A stretch of 37,920 nucleotides of DNA, taken from positions 1 through 37,920 of the forward strand of contig SDNW01000012.1 of the NCBI GenBank assembly GCA_004524725.1, read 5' to 3'. Under the pieces are notes generated by a model. The model saw nothing but the letters and a program-made list of their open reading frames with translations. It searched no databases and had not been told where the DNA came from. The position numbers and the translations under genes were made by a program. This document shows positions 26,926 through 33,771 of the stretch, in pieces (the stretch's first letter is position 1; each line of letters begins with the position of its first letter). The stretch comes from Promethearchaeota archaeon. GTDB lineage: Archaea; Asgardarchaeota; Lokiarchaeia; Sigyniarchaeales; SOKP01.

Positions 26926-27064
26926 AAAGCGCCGGAAGTTAAACTGTTTCGCGTTGCATCAAGTACTGTAGTTGCGATCTATGGGAACATGCAAACTGTA
27001 GCTTTGGCTACGGTCATGGTGATCCAGGATATACCCGGTCCCATCCCGAACCCGGAATCGCTTT
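26926..27064 (+). other. Bulge-helix-bulge-like splice motif at the ends of the permuted 5S
   Basis: The two ends can pair as outer helix AAAGCG/CGCTTT, central 4-bp helix CCGG (26932-26935) with CCGG (27052-27055), and bulges on opposite strands, each 3' of the central strand. The right bulge is AAT (27056-27058). The left is AAG (26936-26938), or AA if G26938 pairs C27051 with U26939-A27050 and U26940-A27049 behind it. Archaeal tRNA-splicing endonuclease cuts after the second bulge nucleotide. That gives cuts at 26937/26938 and 27057/27058, exactly where joining the inner ends restores the 5S consensus. The caveat is that CCGG 27052-27055 also forms mature helix III, so a refolding step is needed. 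Confidence 0.72.
26938..27057 (+). rRNA. rrf: 5S ribosomal RNA, circularly permuted gene
   Basis: The sequence holds all parts of an archaeal 5S rRNA in swapped order. The upstream part 26938-27002 is the 3' portion: GTTAAAC, helix II strand, helix IV TTGCAT/ATGCAA, loop E signatures AAGTACTG and GGGAAC, helix V CTGTAG/CTATGG, and the helix I 3' strand ACTGTAGC (26995-27002). After TTTG (27003-27006) comes the 5' portion 27007-27057: helix I 5' strand GCTACGGT (27007-27014), loop A CAT, helix II GTGATCCAG, and helix III/loop C CCGGTCCCATCCCGAACCCGG. Joined at 27057-26938 it reads GAACCCGGAA-GTTAAAC, the universal 5S sequence, 116 nt without the TTTG. GC content is well above the flanks. No 16S, 23S or tRNA gene is adjacent. 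Whether the mature RNA is circular, reopened at TTTG, or left permuted cannot be told. Confidence 0.9.
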
Positions 27065-27082
27065 CTTTATATGTGGTTAACA

Positions 27083-27096
27083 ATCATACCTTTTAA
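27083..27096 (+). terminator. Possible T-run terminator after the 5S unit
   Basis: The outermost arm of the processing stem ends at ACC (27090) and is followed at once by TTTT (27091-27094). Archaeal transcription often ends at such short T-runs. A second candidate is AAAAAC-AAC-GTTTTT at 27112-27126. Both are weak in this AT-rich DNA. Confidence 0.25.
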
Positions 27097-27150
27097 TGTA
27101 AAATTCTATCAAAAAACAACGTTTTTAAGCGATATTTCTGATTTATTCTT

Positions 27151-27696
27151 ATGTTCCAAAAGTTTATATTAATTTTAAAATCAATTGGACGTAAATGGTT
27201 TCTTGTTTTTATTCTAATAATTTTACTCATTTTTCTAATTAATCCGGAATTCGCCATTTGGATGACAATCATAACTTTGATTTTATATTTGGTGTCTTTC
27301 ATTCCTAATTTATTTTTCTCGAATAGATTTACTCGGTATATAAAGAAGTTTAACTCAATAGATGATACAACTCTTGCAAAAAAATTCAATAAACCCCTTA
27401 GAACAATACAAGAGAAGCTTTTTGATCTCTCACAGAATCAAGAAAAAAAAAGTTGGGTTGTTAGTTATCTTAACAAACATTACTATGTGTATAATGAGGA
27501 AATAGTGAGAAAATTTAAAGAGCTCTACAATAATGGTTTAGGAGAGAAAGAAATCTTGGAAAGTATACATTCACAAGGTATAAAGACTAGAGCGGAAGTA
27601 AAATCAATCATAGACACATTAATAAAATATAATAAATTAGAAGATAGAGAAATTTCAGTAAAATCATACCGCGAAGAGCAAAGATTTAAGGATTAA
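27151..27696 (+). CDS. Two-helix membrane protein with a cytosolic helical domain
   Basis: A 181-residue protein. Two hydrophobic helices form a hairpin near the N-terminus (about 15-31, WFLVFILIILLIFLI; about 35-54, FAIWMTIITLILYLVSFIP). The remaining 125 residues are cytosolic and helical, with segments resembling winged-helix or helix-turn-helix units (DDTTLAKKFNKPLRTIQEKL; then YNEEIVRKFKELYNNGLGEK followed by EILESI). That could make it a membrane-tethered DNA- or protein-binding factor, but no family is recognised. It begins about 55 nt after the 5S unit and converges with the PAS/GAF gene, 7 nt away. Confidence 0.6.
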   Translation: MFQKFILILKSIGRKWFLVFILIILLIFLINPEFAIWMTIITLILYLVSFIPNLFFSNRFTRYIKKFNSIDDTTLAKKFNKPLRTIQEKLFDLSQNQEKKSWVVSYLNKHYYVYNEEIVRKFKELYNNGLGEKEILESIHSQGIKTRAEVKSIIDTLIKYNKLEDREISVKSYREEQRFKD

Positions 27697-27703
27697 ACTC
27701 AAT

Positions 27704-29245
27704 TCATTTAGCATAATTATTTATTAGTCTTAAAATAATAATTACTAACTCAACATCATTATTCTTGTCTTTTGAAGCTACATTAGTTGTACACCAATAT
27801 TTAATCTGGGGTTTTCCTTGTTCTTTAAAACTGTATTCGTTCTCGTAAATACTTCCATTAGAGAAAGTTTTTTTCGCAATACAATGCTTACATGGTTTAG
27901 ACGATCTAAAGAGATACTCAAAACACTTTTTACCTACGAATTGAGAACTAAATAAATTTTCAGTCTCATTGTTAACCCAGATAATATTAAATTCCCTATC
28001 AATGAGGAGAATACATTCAGTTAGGGAGCAGAGAATTGCTGTTAGCAATTGATTCGTATTTTTAAGCGTTTCTTCCCCCCATTTCCTTTCTAAAGCATTT
28101 CCGATAATTTCTGATGAGGTTTTCAATAATGTGAGGTCATCTGTTCGCCAATGAGTTGAATCTTCTAAATTATCGAAACCAATAAAACCGAGGAGTTTTT
28201 CTTTAATTTTTATAGGAAATAAGAGTAAGGATTCAATATGTAATTTTTGAAGTTGGAATTTTGTGGTTTCTTCTTTTTGTGGAAGATCTGAGACATTTTT
28301 AATATAAACAAACCTTCTTTTTTCATATTCTTTTAAAATATAGGGAAAATCATCAATATTCAAATTTACAAAATCTAATTCATTAGAATTAGGCATATTT
28401 GAGCAATAGACTTGAGAATAAAATTCAACGGTTCTATCCTCGTTATTAAGCAGCAAATAGGCTCTTTTAGCGCCAATTAAGGATCCCATTTCAATTAATG
28501 ATCGTTCGATAGCATCATCAATATCAATGTTACTTATAAAATGCGATGAAATGGAGGAAATTACCTTTTCAACCTCTAATTTATGCTGAATTAATTGATT
28601 AGCTTGCTTCAATTCGGTTATATCAAGTAAAATGGCTTGAAACATTCTCACTCCTTTAATTTTGACTTTAGATACGATTGATATTATCCAAATTATACTT
28701 CCATCTTTTTTATATAATTTTAAATGAAGTGGTTCTACCTCAATTTCTTTCCATGATTTTTCTAATCTTTCCTTTAAAAGTGGGATATATTGGGAAGGAT
28801 AATAGGATAATTTTAAATAATTTTGGTTAATCAAATCTTTCTTTTTAAACCCAAAAATATCTTCAGTTGCATTATTACAATCAATAATGTTCGCGTTATG
28901 ATCAAACAAGATAATTGGAAATGGGGCTTGTTCAAAGAGGTGTTTATATTTTTCCTTAGAGTTTTTTAAGTCTTTTTCAATTAGTTTATGGGAAGTAATA
29001 TCATTCATATAGAGAAGAACGAGATCATTCGGTACAAAGAAAAAATTGAGTGTTAGATAATTTTCTTTGTTGTCAAAGGGTGATAGAACCTTTATTTCCT
29101 TGATTTTGGCTTGTTTTTTTGATGTACATTCAATTAATTTATGTAATATTTGAGGGTTTTTTTTGAAAAATTCTGATGGTGATTCATTTAAAATGCAATT
29201 GATTTTTAACGGATCATTACCTTTCGCAGCACTATTATAATCCAC
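27704..29245 (-). CDS. PAS-PAS-GAF-PAS sensor protein without a kinase domain
   Basis: A protein of 513 residues made only of sensory domains. After the remains of a first PAS there is a full PAS (about 85-205, FEQAPFPIILFDHNANIIDC ... YKKDGSIIWIISIVSKVKIK), a GAF (about 225-390) and a last PAS (about 397-510, LTECILLIDREFNIIWVNNE) with a cysteine group CKHC. No histidine-kinase dimerisation or ATPase domain follows. The GTG at 29245 is the first usable start, yet the frame stays open to 29365 and encodes more of the first PAS (FDSFPNPAYIWKNVGTDFIL) without any ATG, GTG or TTG. An ATG at 29375 is one base out of frame. The gene may therefore be frameshifted at its start, or use a rare start. 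The lack of an output domain also fits decay. Confidence 0.75.
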   Translation of the reverse strand: MDYNSAAKGNDPLKINCILNESPSEFFKKNPQILHKLIECTSKKQAKIKEIKVLSPFDNKENYLTLNFFFVPNDLVLLYMNDITSHKLIEKDLKNSKEKYKHLFEQAPFPIILFDHNANIIDCNNATEDIFGFKKKDLINQNYLKLSYYPSQYIPLLKERLEKSWKEIEVEPLHLKLYKKDGSIIWIISIVSKVKIKGVRMFQAILLDITELKQANQLIQHKLEVEKVISSISSHFISNIDIDDAIERSLIEMGSLIGAKRAYLLLNNEDRTVEFYSQVYCSNMPNSNELDFVNLNIDDFPYILKEYEKRRFVYIKNVSDLPQKEETTKFQLQKLHIESLLLFPIKIKEKLLGFIGFDNLEDSTHWRTDDLTLLKTSSEIIGNALERKWGEETLKNTNQLLTAILCSLTECILLIDREFNIIWVNNETENLFSSQFVGKKCFEYLFRSSKPCKHCIAKKTFSNGSIYENEYSFKEQGKPQIKYWCTTNVASKDKNNDVELVIIILRLINNYAK

Positions 29246-29365
29246 TAATATGAAATCCGTTCCAACATTTTTCCAGATGTAGGCGGGATTAGGAAAACTG
29301 TCAAAGATCGTTTTAAGGAAACTAAGTGATAAAAATGATTGATTATCTATAGTAGTTATGGCAAA

Positions 29366-29550
29366 TCACTGACATTTTTGCTTTTTTAATTGGTTTAGGA
29401 TTCGCTGATTTTAATTAAGCACATTTGCATTCAGAGAAAAAATTGTGCAATATTAATCTAGTGCCAAGTCTATATAAGAGTTTAGTATTTTTCATTTTTA
29501 ATATTTCAGTAAATTGTCCCTAATTCTAGAAAAAAAGAAGTTTAGAAGTC
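29366..29550. other. AT-rich spacer, no gene seen
   Basis: Between the open PAS frame (ending at 29365 on its 5' side) and the end of the cupin gene I find no coding frame, tRNA-like fold or strong repeat. It probably carries the promoter of the PAS/GAF gene and the end of the cupin transcript. Confidence 0.4.
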
Positions 29551-29829
29551 TTAAATTTCCAAATCTCCAAATTTGTAATATTTCCTTACAGGTTTTTTAA
29601 CATTCCATTTGCAAGTTAATCCTTTGGGAAACTGAACTAAATCCCCTTTTTTAAATTCAATTTTTTCACCGGTGGCAGGATTTATCACTTCTACTTCTCC
29701 TTCTAATATATAGCAAGTTTCTGTTTCATCATATGACCATGGAAATTCAGATTTCTCTTTTTCCCAAATCCCCCATGATTCCACATTTAATTTCTTTAAA
29801 AGTTCTTCAGATGGTTGTTTCTTTTTCAT
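29551..29829 (-). CDS. Cupin domain protein (DUF861-like)
   Basis: A 92-residue single cupin. The pattern WGIWEKEKSEFPWSYDETET followed by CYILEGEVEV, then GEKIEFKKGDLVQFPKGLTC followed by KWNVKKPVRKYYKFG, matches the small DUF861 group related to EutQ and ureidoglycolate-type cupins: W..W......F...Y...E...L.EG...V......V....GD.V.FP.G....W.V. The two histidines of metal cupins are absent. The role is unknown; relatives are small beta-barrel proteins that bind ligands or act in sugar or amino-acid metabolism. It stands alone before a 280-nt AT-rich spacer with no visible gene. Confidence 0.8.
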   Translation of the reverse strand: MKKKQPSEELLKKLNVESWGIWEKEKSEFPWSYDETETCYILEGEVEVINPATGEKIEFKKGDLVQFPKGLTCKWNVKKPVRKYYKFGDLEI

Positions 29830-30109
29830 TTTTTTTACCTAACAATAATTTTACGTCTTGTTTTAGTATTATTAATGCAATTTGGCATATATATTCATTG
29901 AAAAAGGTAAAACCTTTTTTATTAGGTTTTTTACTTGTTTGGGGTATCTTTTTTGTTGGCTTTTTTTTTTTATTTTTTCATATAAAATTGGACAAAATTA
30001 TGAATTTGAAGTTTCGTAAAAACAAACAATAAAAAATGAAAACTTATATCAAATATTTATCAAGTAATTTAATTAATTTTCAAGATTTACAATAGCAAAG
30101 TTCGTTACA

Positions 30110-30631
30110 ATGACAAAGAAATTCATTCTTAAAATTCTTACAGCAGGAGAAGGAGGTGTCGGAAAAACTACTCTCCTTCATCGATTTGTTGAAGGGAGGT
30201 TTTCAGCTGAAACTAAGATGACAATAGGTGTAGAATTTTTTCTAAAAGAATTAGAACTCGATGAAAAGCATTGTACTCTTCAATTGTGGGATTTTGGAGG
30301 TCAGGAACGGTTTCGCTTTTTGTTAGAGAGCTATGTGTTGGGTGCAAAAGGAGCATTATTAATGTTTGATTTAACTCGACCAATGACATTACAGAATTTG
30401 GAGCAATGGATTAATATTGTACGTAAAGGCGATCCAAATATCCCTATCCTATTTTTAGGAACTAAAAATGACTTGGCTGATGAGATAATGGTACAAGATG
30501 ATTATGCATTGTTGTTTAAGGAGCAATTTAAATTGATGGATTATTTGCGAATCTCAAGTAAATCTGGGGAAAATGTTGCAAAAGCATTTAACATATTAAC
30601 CACAAAAATATTAGAACGGCAAAATTATTGA
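30110..30631 (+). CDS. Ras-like small GTPase
   Basis: A 173-residue small GTPase of the Ras/Rab-like type that is greatly expanded in Asgard archaea. G1 is GEGGVGKT (13-20), switch I has Thr38 in MTIGVEFF, G3 is DFGGQERF with Asp61 and Gln65, G4 is TKND and G5 is SSKSG. The catalytic Gln is present. There is no C-terminal CAAX or cysteine, so membrane attachment by prenylation is not expected. It lies 24 nt before a PIN-domain gene, and a close paralogue follows after that (31217-31747), so the two GTPases look like a local duplication. It may work in membrane or cytoskeletal regulation; this is by analogy with eukaryotes. Confidence 0.93.
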   Translation: MTKKFILKILTAGEGGVGKTTLLHRFVEGRFSAETKMTIGVEFFLKELELDEKHCTLQLWDFGGQERFRFLLESYVLGAKGALLMFDLTRPMTLQNLEQWINIVRKGDPNIPILFLGTKNDLADEIMVQDDYALLFKEQFKLMDYLRISSKSGENVAKAFNILTTKILERQNY

Positions 30632-30655
30632 AGCAATCATTATTCCTATAGATCA

Positions 30656-31093
30656 ATGCAAGAGATTTTAGTTATAATTGATGCTAATTTTATCATACTC
30701 CCGTATCAATTTAAAATCAATTATTTAGAGGAAATTGAACATAAACTTCAAGGGAAGGTAAAATTTATTGTATTTAAGCAAGTAGTAGATGAACTAAAAG
30801 CGAAAAGAGAGAGAGAAAAGAAAGCAAATAAATTCTTTTTATTGCTTAATTCTGGCTTATCATATTTAGAGAAATACAAATCCGAGTACAGCATTATTTT
30901 TGATCCCTCAATAAAGGATCATGATGAGACCTCGGATGAATTTTTATTGCGAAAGTGTATTGATCTAAGGAACAGAGGGAATTTGGTATATTTAGCAACT
31001 TGTGATAAAGAATTGAAAAAGAACGCAAAAAGCCATAGAATTAATCGTATCTTTATTCGCCAGAAAAAAATGATATCAATTGAGAGGGCGTAA
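30656..31093 (+). CDS. PIN-domain nuclease, Fcf1/Utp24-like
   Basis: A 145-residue PIN domain. The first metal-binding Asp is Asp9 in VIIDANFIILPYQ, followed by VVDELKAK with the conserved Glu, DETSDEFLLRKC with further acidic residues, and LATCDKELKKNAK with the last Asp. The start (IDANFIILP) and the order of motifs resemble archaeal relatives of Fcf1/Utp24, which cut pre-rRNA in eukaryotes; a VapC toxin is less likely because no antitoxin gene is next to it. It sits between two small GTPase genes, 24 nt after the first. The catalytic acids look intact. Confidence 0.75.
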   Translation: MQEILVIIDANFIILPYQFKINYLEEIEHKLQGKVKFIVFKQVVDELKAKREREKKANKFFLLLNSGLSYLEKYKSEYSIIFDPSIKDHDETSDEFLLRKCIDLRNRGNLVYLATCDKELKKNAKSHRINRIFIRQKKMISIERA

Positions 31094-31216
31094 AAAAATT
31101 TATTATATCTCTTTATTTCAATAAATATAATTACTTTAACAATTCTATTGCTAAATAATAATTTTGTTAGAAAATTAATATTATAAAAATACTGATATCT
31201 GGGCTTAATTGAGATA

Positions 31217-31747
31217 ATGCCAAAATCTAAGGTGTTAAAAACTATCATTACAGGAGAGGGAGGAGTAGGAAAGACTACTTTGCTTCATAGGTATATAGAG
31301 GGGAGATTTCAGGCTAATACTCGATTAACTATAGGTGTGGAGTTTTTTTTAAAAGAGCTAGCTATTGATGAAGAATCAATCCTCCTCCAAATATGGGATT
31401 TTGGTGGACAGGAACGCTTTCGATTTCTCTTAAGTAATTATGTGAAGGGCGCAAAAGGAGCCCTGCTACTTTTTGACCTAACTCGTCCATTAACATTAAA
31501 TACATTAGAAGAATGGGTAAATATTTGTCGTTCAGATGATCCAGAGCTGCCTATTCTTTTGGTAGGATCAAAAGCTGATTTAGAAGAAATGATTACTATT
31601 AATGAAGGATTTATCAAATCTTTAAAAAACGAATTTGAATTCTTTGATTATATTCGAATTTCAAGTAAAACAGGAGAGAATGTAGATAAAGTCTTTGAAA
31701 AAATAGCATGCGAAATTATCAATCACGTAAAAAAAACTGGTACGTGA
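31217..31747 (+). CDS. Ras-like small GTPase (paralogue of the one at 30.1 kb)
   Basis: A 176-residue small GTPase with GEGGVGKT (G1), LTIGVEFF (switch I), IWDFGGQERFRFLL (G3 with catalytic Gln), GSKAD as G4 and SSKTG as G5. Its G4 SKAD differs from the NKxD consensus, as does the TKND of its paralogue, though Lys and Asp are kept. The two proteins align end to end without large gaps and appear well over half identical. It ends 5 nt before the likely ATG of the alcohol dehydrogenase gene. There is no lipidation motif at the C-terminus (VKKTGT). Confidence 0.92.
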   Translation: MPKSKVLKTIITGEGGVGKTTLLHRYIEGRFQANTRLTIGVEFFLKELAIDEESILLQIWDFGGQERFRFLLSNYVKGAKGALLLFDLTRPLTLNTLEEWVNICRSDDPELPILLVGSKADLEEMITINEGFIKSLKNEFEFFDYIRISSKTGENVDKVFEKIACEIINHVKKTGT

Positions 31748-31752
31748 TTAGT

Positions 31753-32964
31753 ATGGATTATTTACCAATAAATTTCAATTTTATTAGTCCAAAACTGATC
31801 TTTGGTAGAGGAAAGATAGGTGAAATTGGTAAAGAAGTCTTAAGTCTATTAAAAGGTAAAGATTTTAAGAACCCTAAAGTATTCTTGGTGACAGGGAAAA
31901 GTTCCTTGAAGAAAAGTGGATATTTAAATAAAATCAATATGATCTTAACAAAAAATGGTATTTCATCATACCTTTATGATAAAGCGGTTAAAGAACCCAC
32001 AACTGAAATAATAAATCACGGAAAGGAGTATGCTATAGAAAAAAACTGCCAATTAGTGATTGGGATTGGTGGTGGATCGGTAATGGATACTGCTAAAGCA
32101 ATTGCAGGATTGGTAAGTAATGGAGGAGTAGTGGAAGAGTATCATGCTGAAAAGGAATTTATAAAACCTCCTCTACCATTTATTCTTATTCCCACAACTT
32201 CAGGAACAGGTTCAGAAATCACAAACAATGCAGTGATAAAAGATGAGAAACGTGGGATTAAAAAAAGCATTCGAGGACTATTGGCAAGTACCGCCCTATT
32301 GGACCCAGAACTCACAATTCCCCTCCCAAAAAAGTATACTGCATACTCGGGTGCAGATGCTTTAGTACAAGCTATCGAATCATTAGTATCGAAAAGTGCA
32401 AATTTTATATCTGATTTTTTTGCAAGAGAGGCAATCAAATTATTAGCTGACACTTTACCAAAAGTAATTAAAGACCTAGAAAACATAGTATTAAGAGAGA
32501 GAATGATGCTTGGGAGCTTATTTGATGCATTATCTTTTTCTAATAGCAAGTTGGGAGCGGTCCATGGCTTTGCGCATCCTATTGGTATCAAGTTTGATAT
32601 CCCCCATGGTTTAATTTGTGGCATGCTTCTTCCCTATGTAATGGAATATAATTTAGAAGTTGATGCTACTGTAAAAAAATATGCATGGATCGCACAAACC
32701 TTATCTGATCAAGACATAATTATCGGTTATGGAAGTTGCCCGAAAAAGCTTCCTAAAAATAATATTAACAAGGCACGGTGGGCAATCGAGAAACTTAAAG
32801 ATATATTTAATTATATTGGCATTCCTCTTCGCTTAAGTGAAGCGGGCATAAAGGAATCTGATCTTGATGATATCGTTCAAGATACTAAAGGAAGTTCTTT
32901 AGATAATAATCCCCGTGATACTACTAAAGACTCTTTAAGACAAATACTGCAAAATGCATTATAA
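31753..32964 (+). CDS. Iron-containing alcohol dehydrogenase family protein
   Basis: A group III (iron-type) alcohol dehydrogenase of about 403 residues. It has IFGRGKIGEIG at the start, the NAD(P)-binding GIGGGSVMDTAKAIAG motif, PTTSGTGSE, and metal ligands in AYSGADALVQAIESL (Asp), GAVHGFAHPIG (His pair) and IPHGLICGMLLPYV (His). All three metal histidines and the Asp appear present, so it should be active on an alcohol/aldehyde or a polyol; the substrate is not clear. I chose the ATG at 31753, 5 nt after the GTPase stop; an upstream in-frame ATG at 31708 lies inside the GTPase gene and adds a non-family stretch. Confidence 0.88.
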   Translation: MDYLPINFNFISPKLIFGRGKIGEIGKEVLSLLKGKDFKNPKVFLVTGKSSLKKSGYLNKINMILTKNGISSYLYDKAVKEPTTEIINHGKEYAIEKNCQLVIGIGGGSVMDTAKAIAGLVSNGGVVEEYHAEKEFIKPPLPFILIPTTSGTGSEITNNAVIKDEKRGIKKSIRGLLASTALLDPELTIPLPKKYTAYSGADALVQAIESLVSKSANFISDFFAREAIKLLADTLPKVIKDLENIVLRERMMLGSLFDALSFSNSKLGAVHGFAHPIGIKFDIPHGLICGMLLPYVMEYNLEVDATVKKYAWIAQTLSDQDIIIGYGSCPKKLPKNNINKARWAIEKLKDIFNYIGIPLRLSEAGIKESDLDDIVQDTKGSSLDNNPRDTTKDSLRQILQNAL

Positions 32965-33022
32965 ATAAAAAATATATTACATATTTTATCACTAATTTTA
33001 AATTAAATAATGGTGGATTATC

Positions 33023-33361
33023 ATTAAATTAGTAAATGAGCATGATTTTAAATATCGAAATGGAGAATCGGGAGTAAAATATTTAATGCGTGGACCAAGC
33101 ATTGATTGGGGAGTAATTCTACTCAAACCTGGGGAATTCATGGGAGATAAAGCACATGGTCATAATGAAATTGATGAGACATTTTATTTTGCTAGAGGTG
33201 ATGGAGTAATGATTATTGATAATCATGAATATGATGCTCCTGAGGGATCAGTATTTTTAGTGGAACCAAAAGAAATGCATAATATCAAAAATAATTCTAA
33301 AAAGGATATAAAAATCATATTTATTAAAGGAGAATTTAAACCAGAAGACAAAATTGAATAA
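33023..33361 (+). CDS. Cupin domain protein, probably with a non-standard start codon
   Basis: A small cupin with GDKAHGHNEIDETFYFARGDG (metal His pair and Glu), VMIIDNHEYDAPEGSVFLVE and PKEMHNIKNNS (second motif His). The first ATG is at 33086, but the frame is open upstream to 33011 and reads KLVNEHDFKYRNGESGVKYL before MRGPSIDWG. That stretch looks like the normal beginning of this cupin type. No ATG, GTG or TTG exists in it, so I place the start at the ATT at 33023 (ATT AAA TTA GTA). An ATG at 33010 is in another frame and stops after five codons, so a frameshift is the alternative. Metal binding is likely; the substrate is unknown. Confidence 0.7.
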   Translation: MKLVNEHDFKYRNGESGVKYLMRGPSIDWGVILLKPGEFMGDKAHGHNEIDETFYFARGDGVMIIDNHEYDAPEGSVFLVEPKEMHNIKNNSKKDIKIIFIKGEFKPEDKIE

Positions 33362-33396
33362 AATTTATTTTATAAAAATACTTATACAATGTAATC

Positions 33397-33771
33397 ATGG
33401 CAAACAAAAAGAAAGGTAAAGGGAAGAAGGGCCAGCAAGAAGAACCCGTTATAACTCGCGTCAAATATCCTAAAAAAAAAATTGGAGAGATGTTCGCAAG
33501 AGTAGTGGAAATCTATGGAAATGATCGTATGGGAGTATTCTGTGAAGATGGTAAACATCGAATAGGGCGAATACGCGGAAAAATCAAAAAACGAGTGTGG
33601 ATTCGAAAAGGAGATCTAGTAGTCATAAATCCTTGGGAATTTGAAACCGAAACCCCAGATAAACCGGGTAAATGCGAGATTACATGGCGTTATACTCGTG
33701 CGGAAATCTCGTGGCTGGAGAGAAACAATAAAATTCCTGAAATATTAGATATTAATAACATTCCAGTATAA
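33397..33771 (+). CDS. eif1a: Translation initiation factor 1A
   Basis: A 124-residue aIF1A. A basic N-terminal tail (ANKKKGKGKKGQQ) precedes the OB fold: IGEMFARVVEIYGNDRMGVF, CEDGKHRIGRIRGKIKKRVW, IRKGDLVVINPWEFE, followed by the C-terminal helix region ITWRYTRAEISWLERNNKIP. The RIRGKIKKRVWI stretch is the family hallmark. The protein occupies the ribosomal A site during initiation. Length agrees with archaeal and eukaryotic core eIF1A, without the long acidic tail of the eukaryotic form. It lies 177 nt before Spt5 in the same direction. Confidence 0.95.
   Translation: MANKKKGKGKKGQQEEPVITRVKYPKKKIGEMFARVVEIYGNDRMGVFCEDGKHRIGRIRGKIKKRVWIRKGDLVVINPWEFETETPDKPGKCEITWRYTRAEISWLERNNKIPEILDINNIPV

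Larger units (their letters stand above)
26888..27090 (+). repeat. Nested complementary arms enclosing the 5S unit
   Basis: Three pairs of inverted segments bracket the 5S sequence. TTAACCACATAT (26905-26916) is the exact complement of ATATGTGGTTAA (27069-27080), 12 bp. Inside it AAAGCG (26926-26931) pairs with CGCTTT (27059-27064). Outside it GGTCTGAT (26888-26895) pairs with ATCATACC (27083-27090) with one mismatch. The internal loops between them are unequal. Such arms would bring the two distant outer ends of the permuted RNA together, as the processing stems of archaeal rRNAs do. Confidence 0.8.

Noticed and set aside
27003..27057. Reading the 5S-like sequence as an ordinary 5S gene starting at the helix I 5' strand
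   Set aside because: Downstream of CCCGGAA the sequence departs from 5S (TCGCTTTC) and no helix II, IV or V strands follow; those strands lie upstream instead.
26932..27057. Two unrelated 5S pseudogene fragments lying side by side
   Set aside because: The halves are complementary in helix I and helix II, all signature loops are intact, and the flanks pair and restore the exact consensus on joining. Decay would not keep these features.
26863..27096. A 77-codon open frame on the plus strand starting at a TTG
   Set aside because: It runs through the permuted 5S rRNA. The sequence is explained to the base by 5S helices and consensus loops, the start is a poor TTG, and the higher GC reflects RNA structure, not coding.
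27112..27126. AAAAAC-AAC-GTTTTT hairpin as an intrinsic terminator of the 5S transcript
   Set aside because: Only one G-C pair and common in DNA this AT-rich; kept only as a weak alternative.
29733..30032. A 99-codon plus-strand frame ending in a Phe-rich stretch
   Set aside because: It lies partly antisense to the cupin gene and continues into a T-rich spacer, which gives the long Phe/Leu run; no family likeness.
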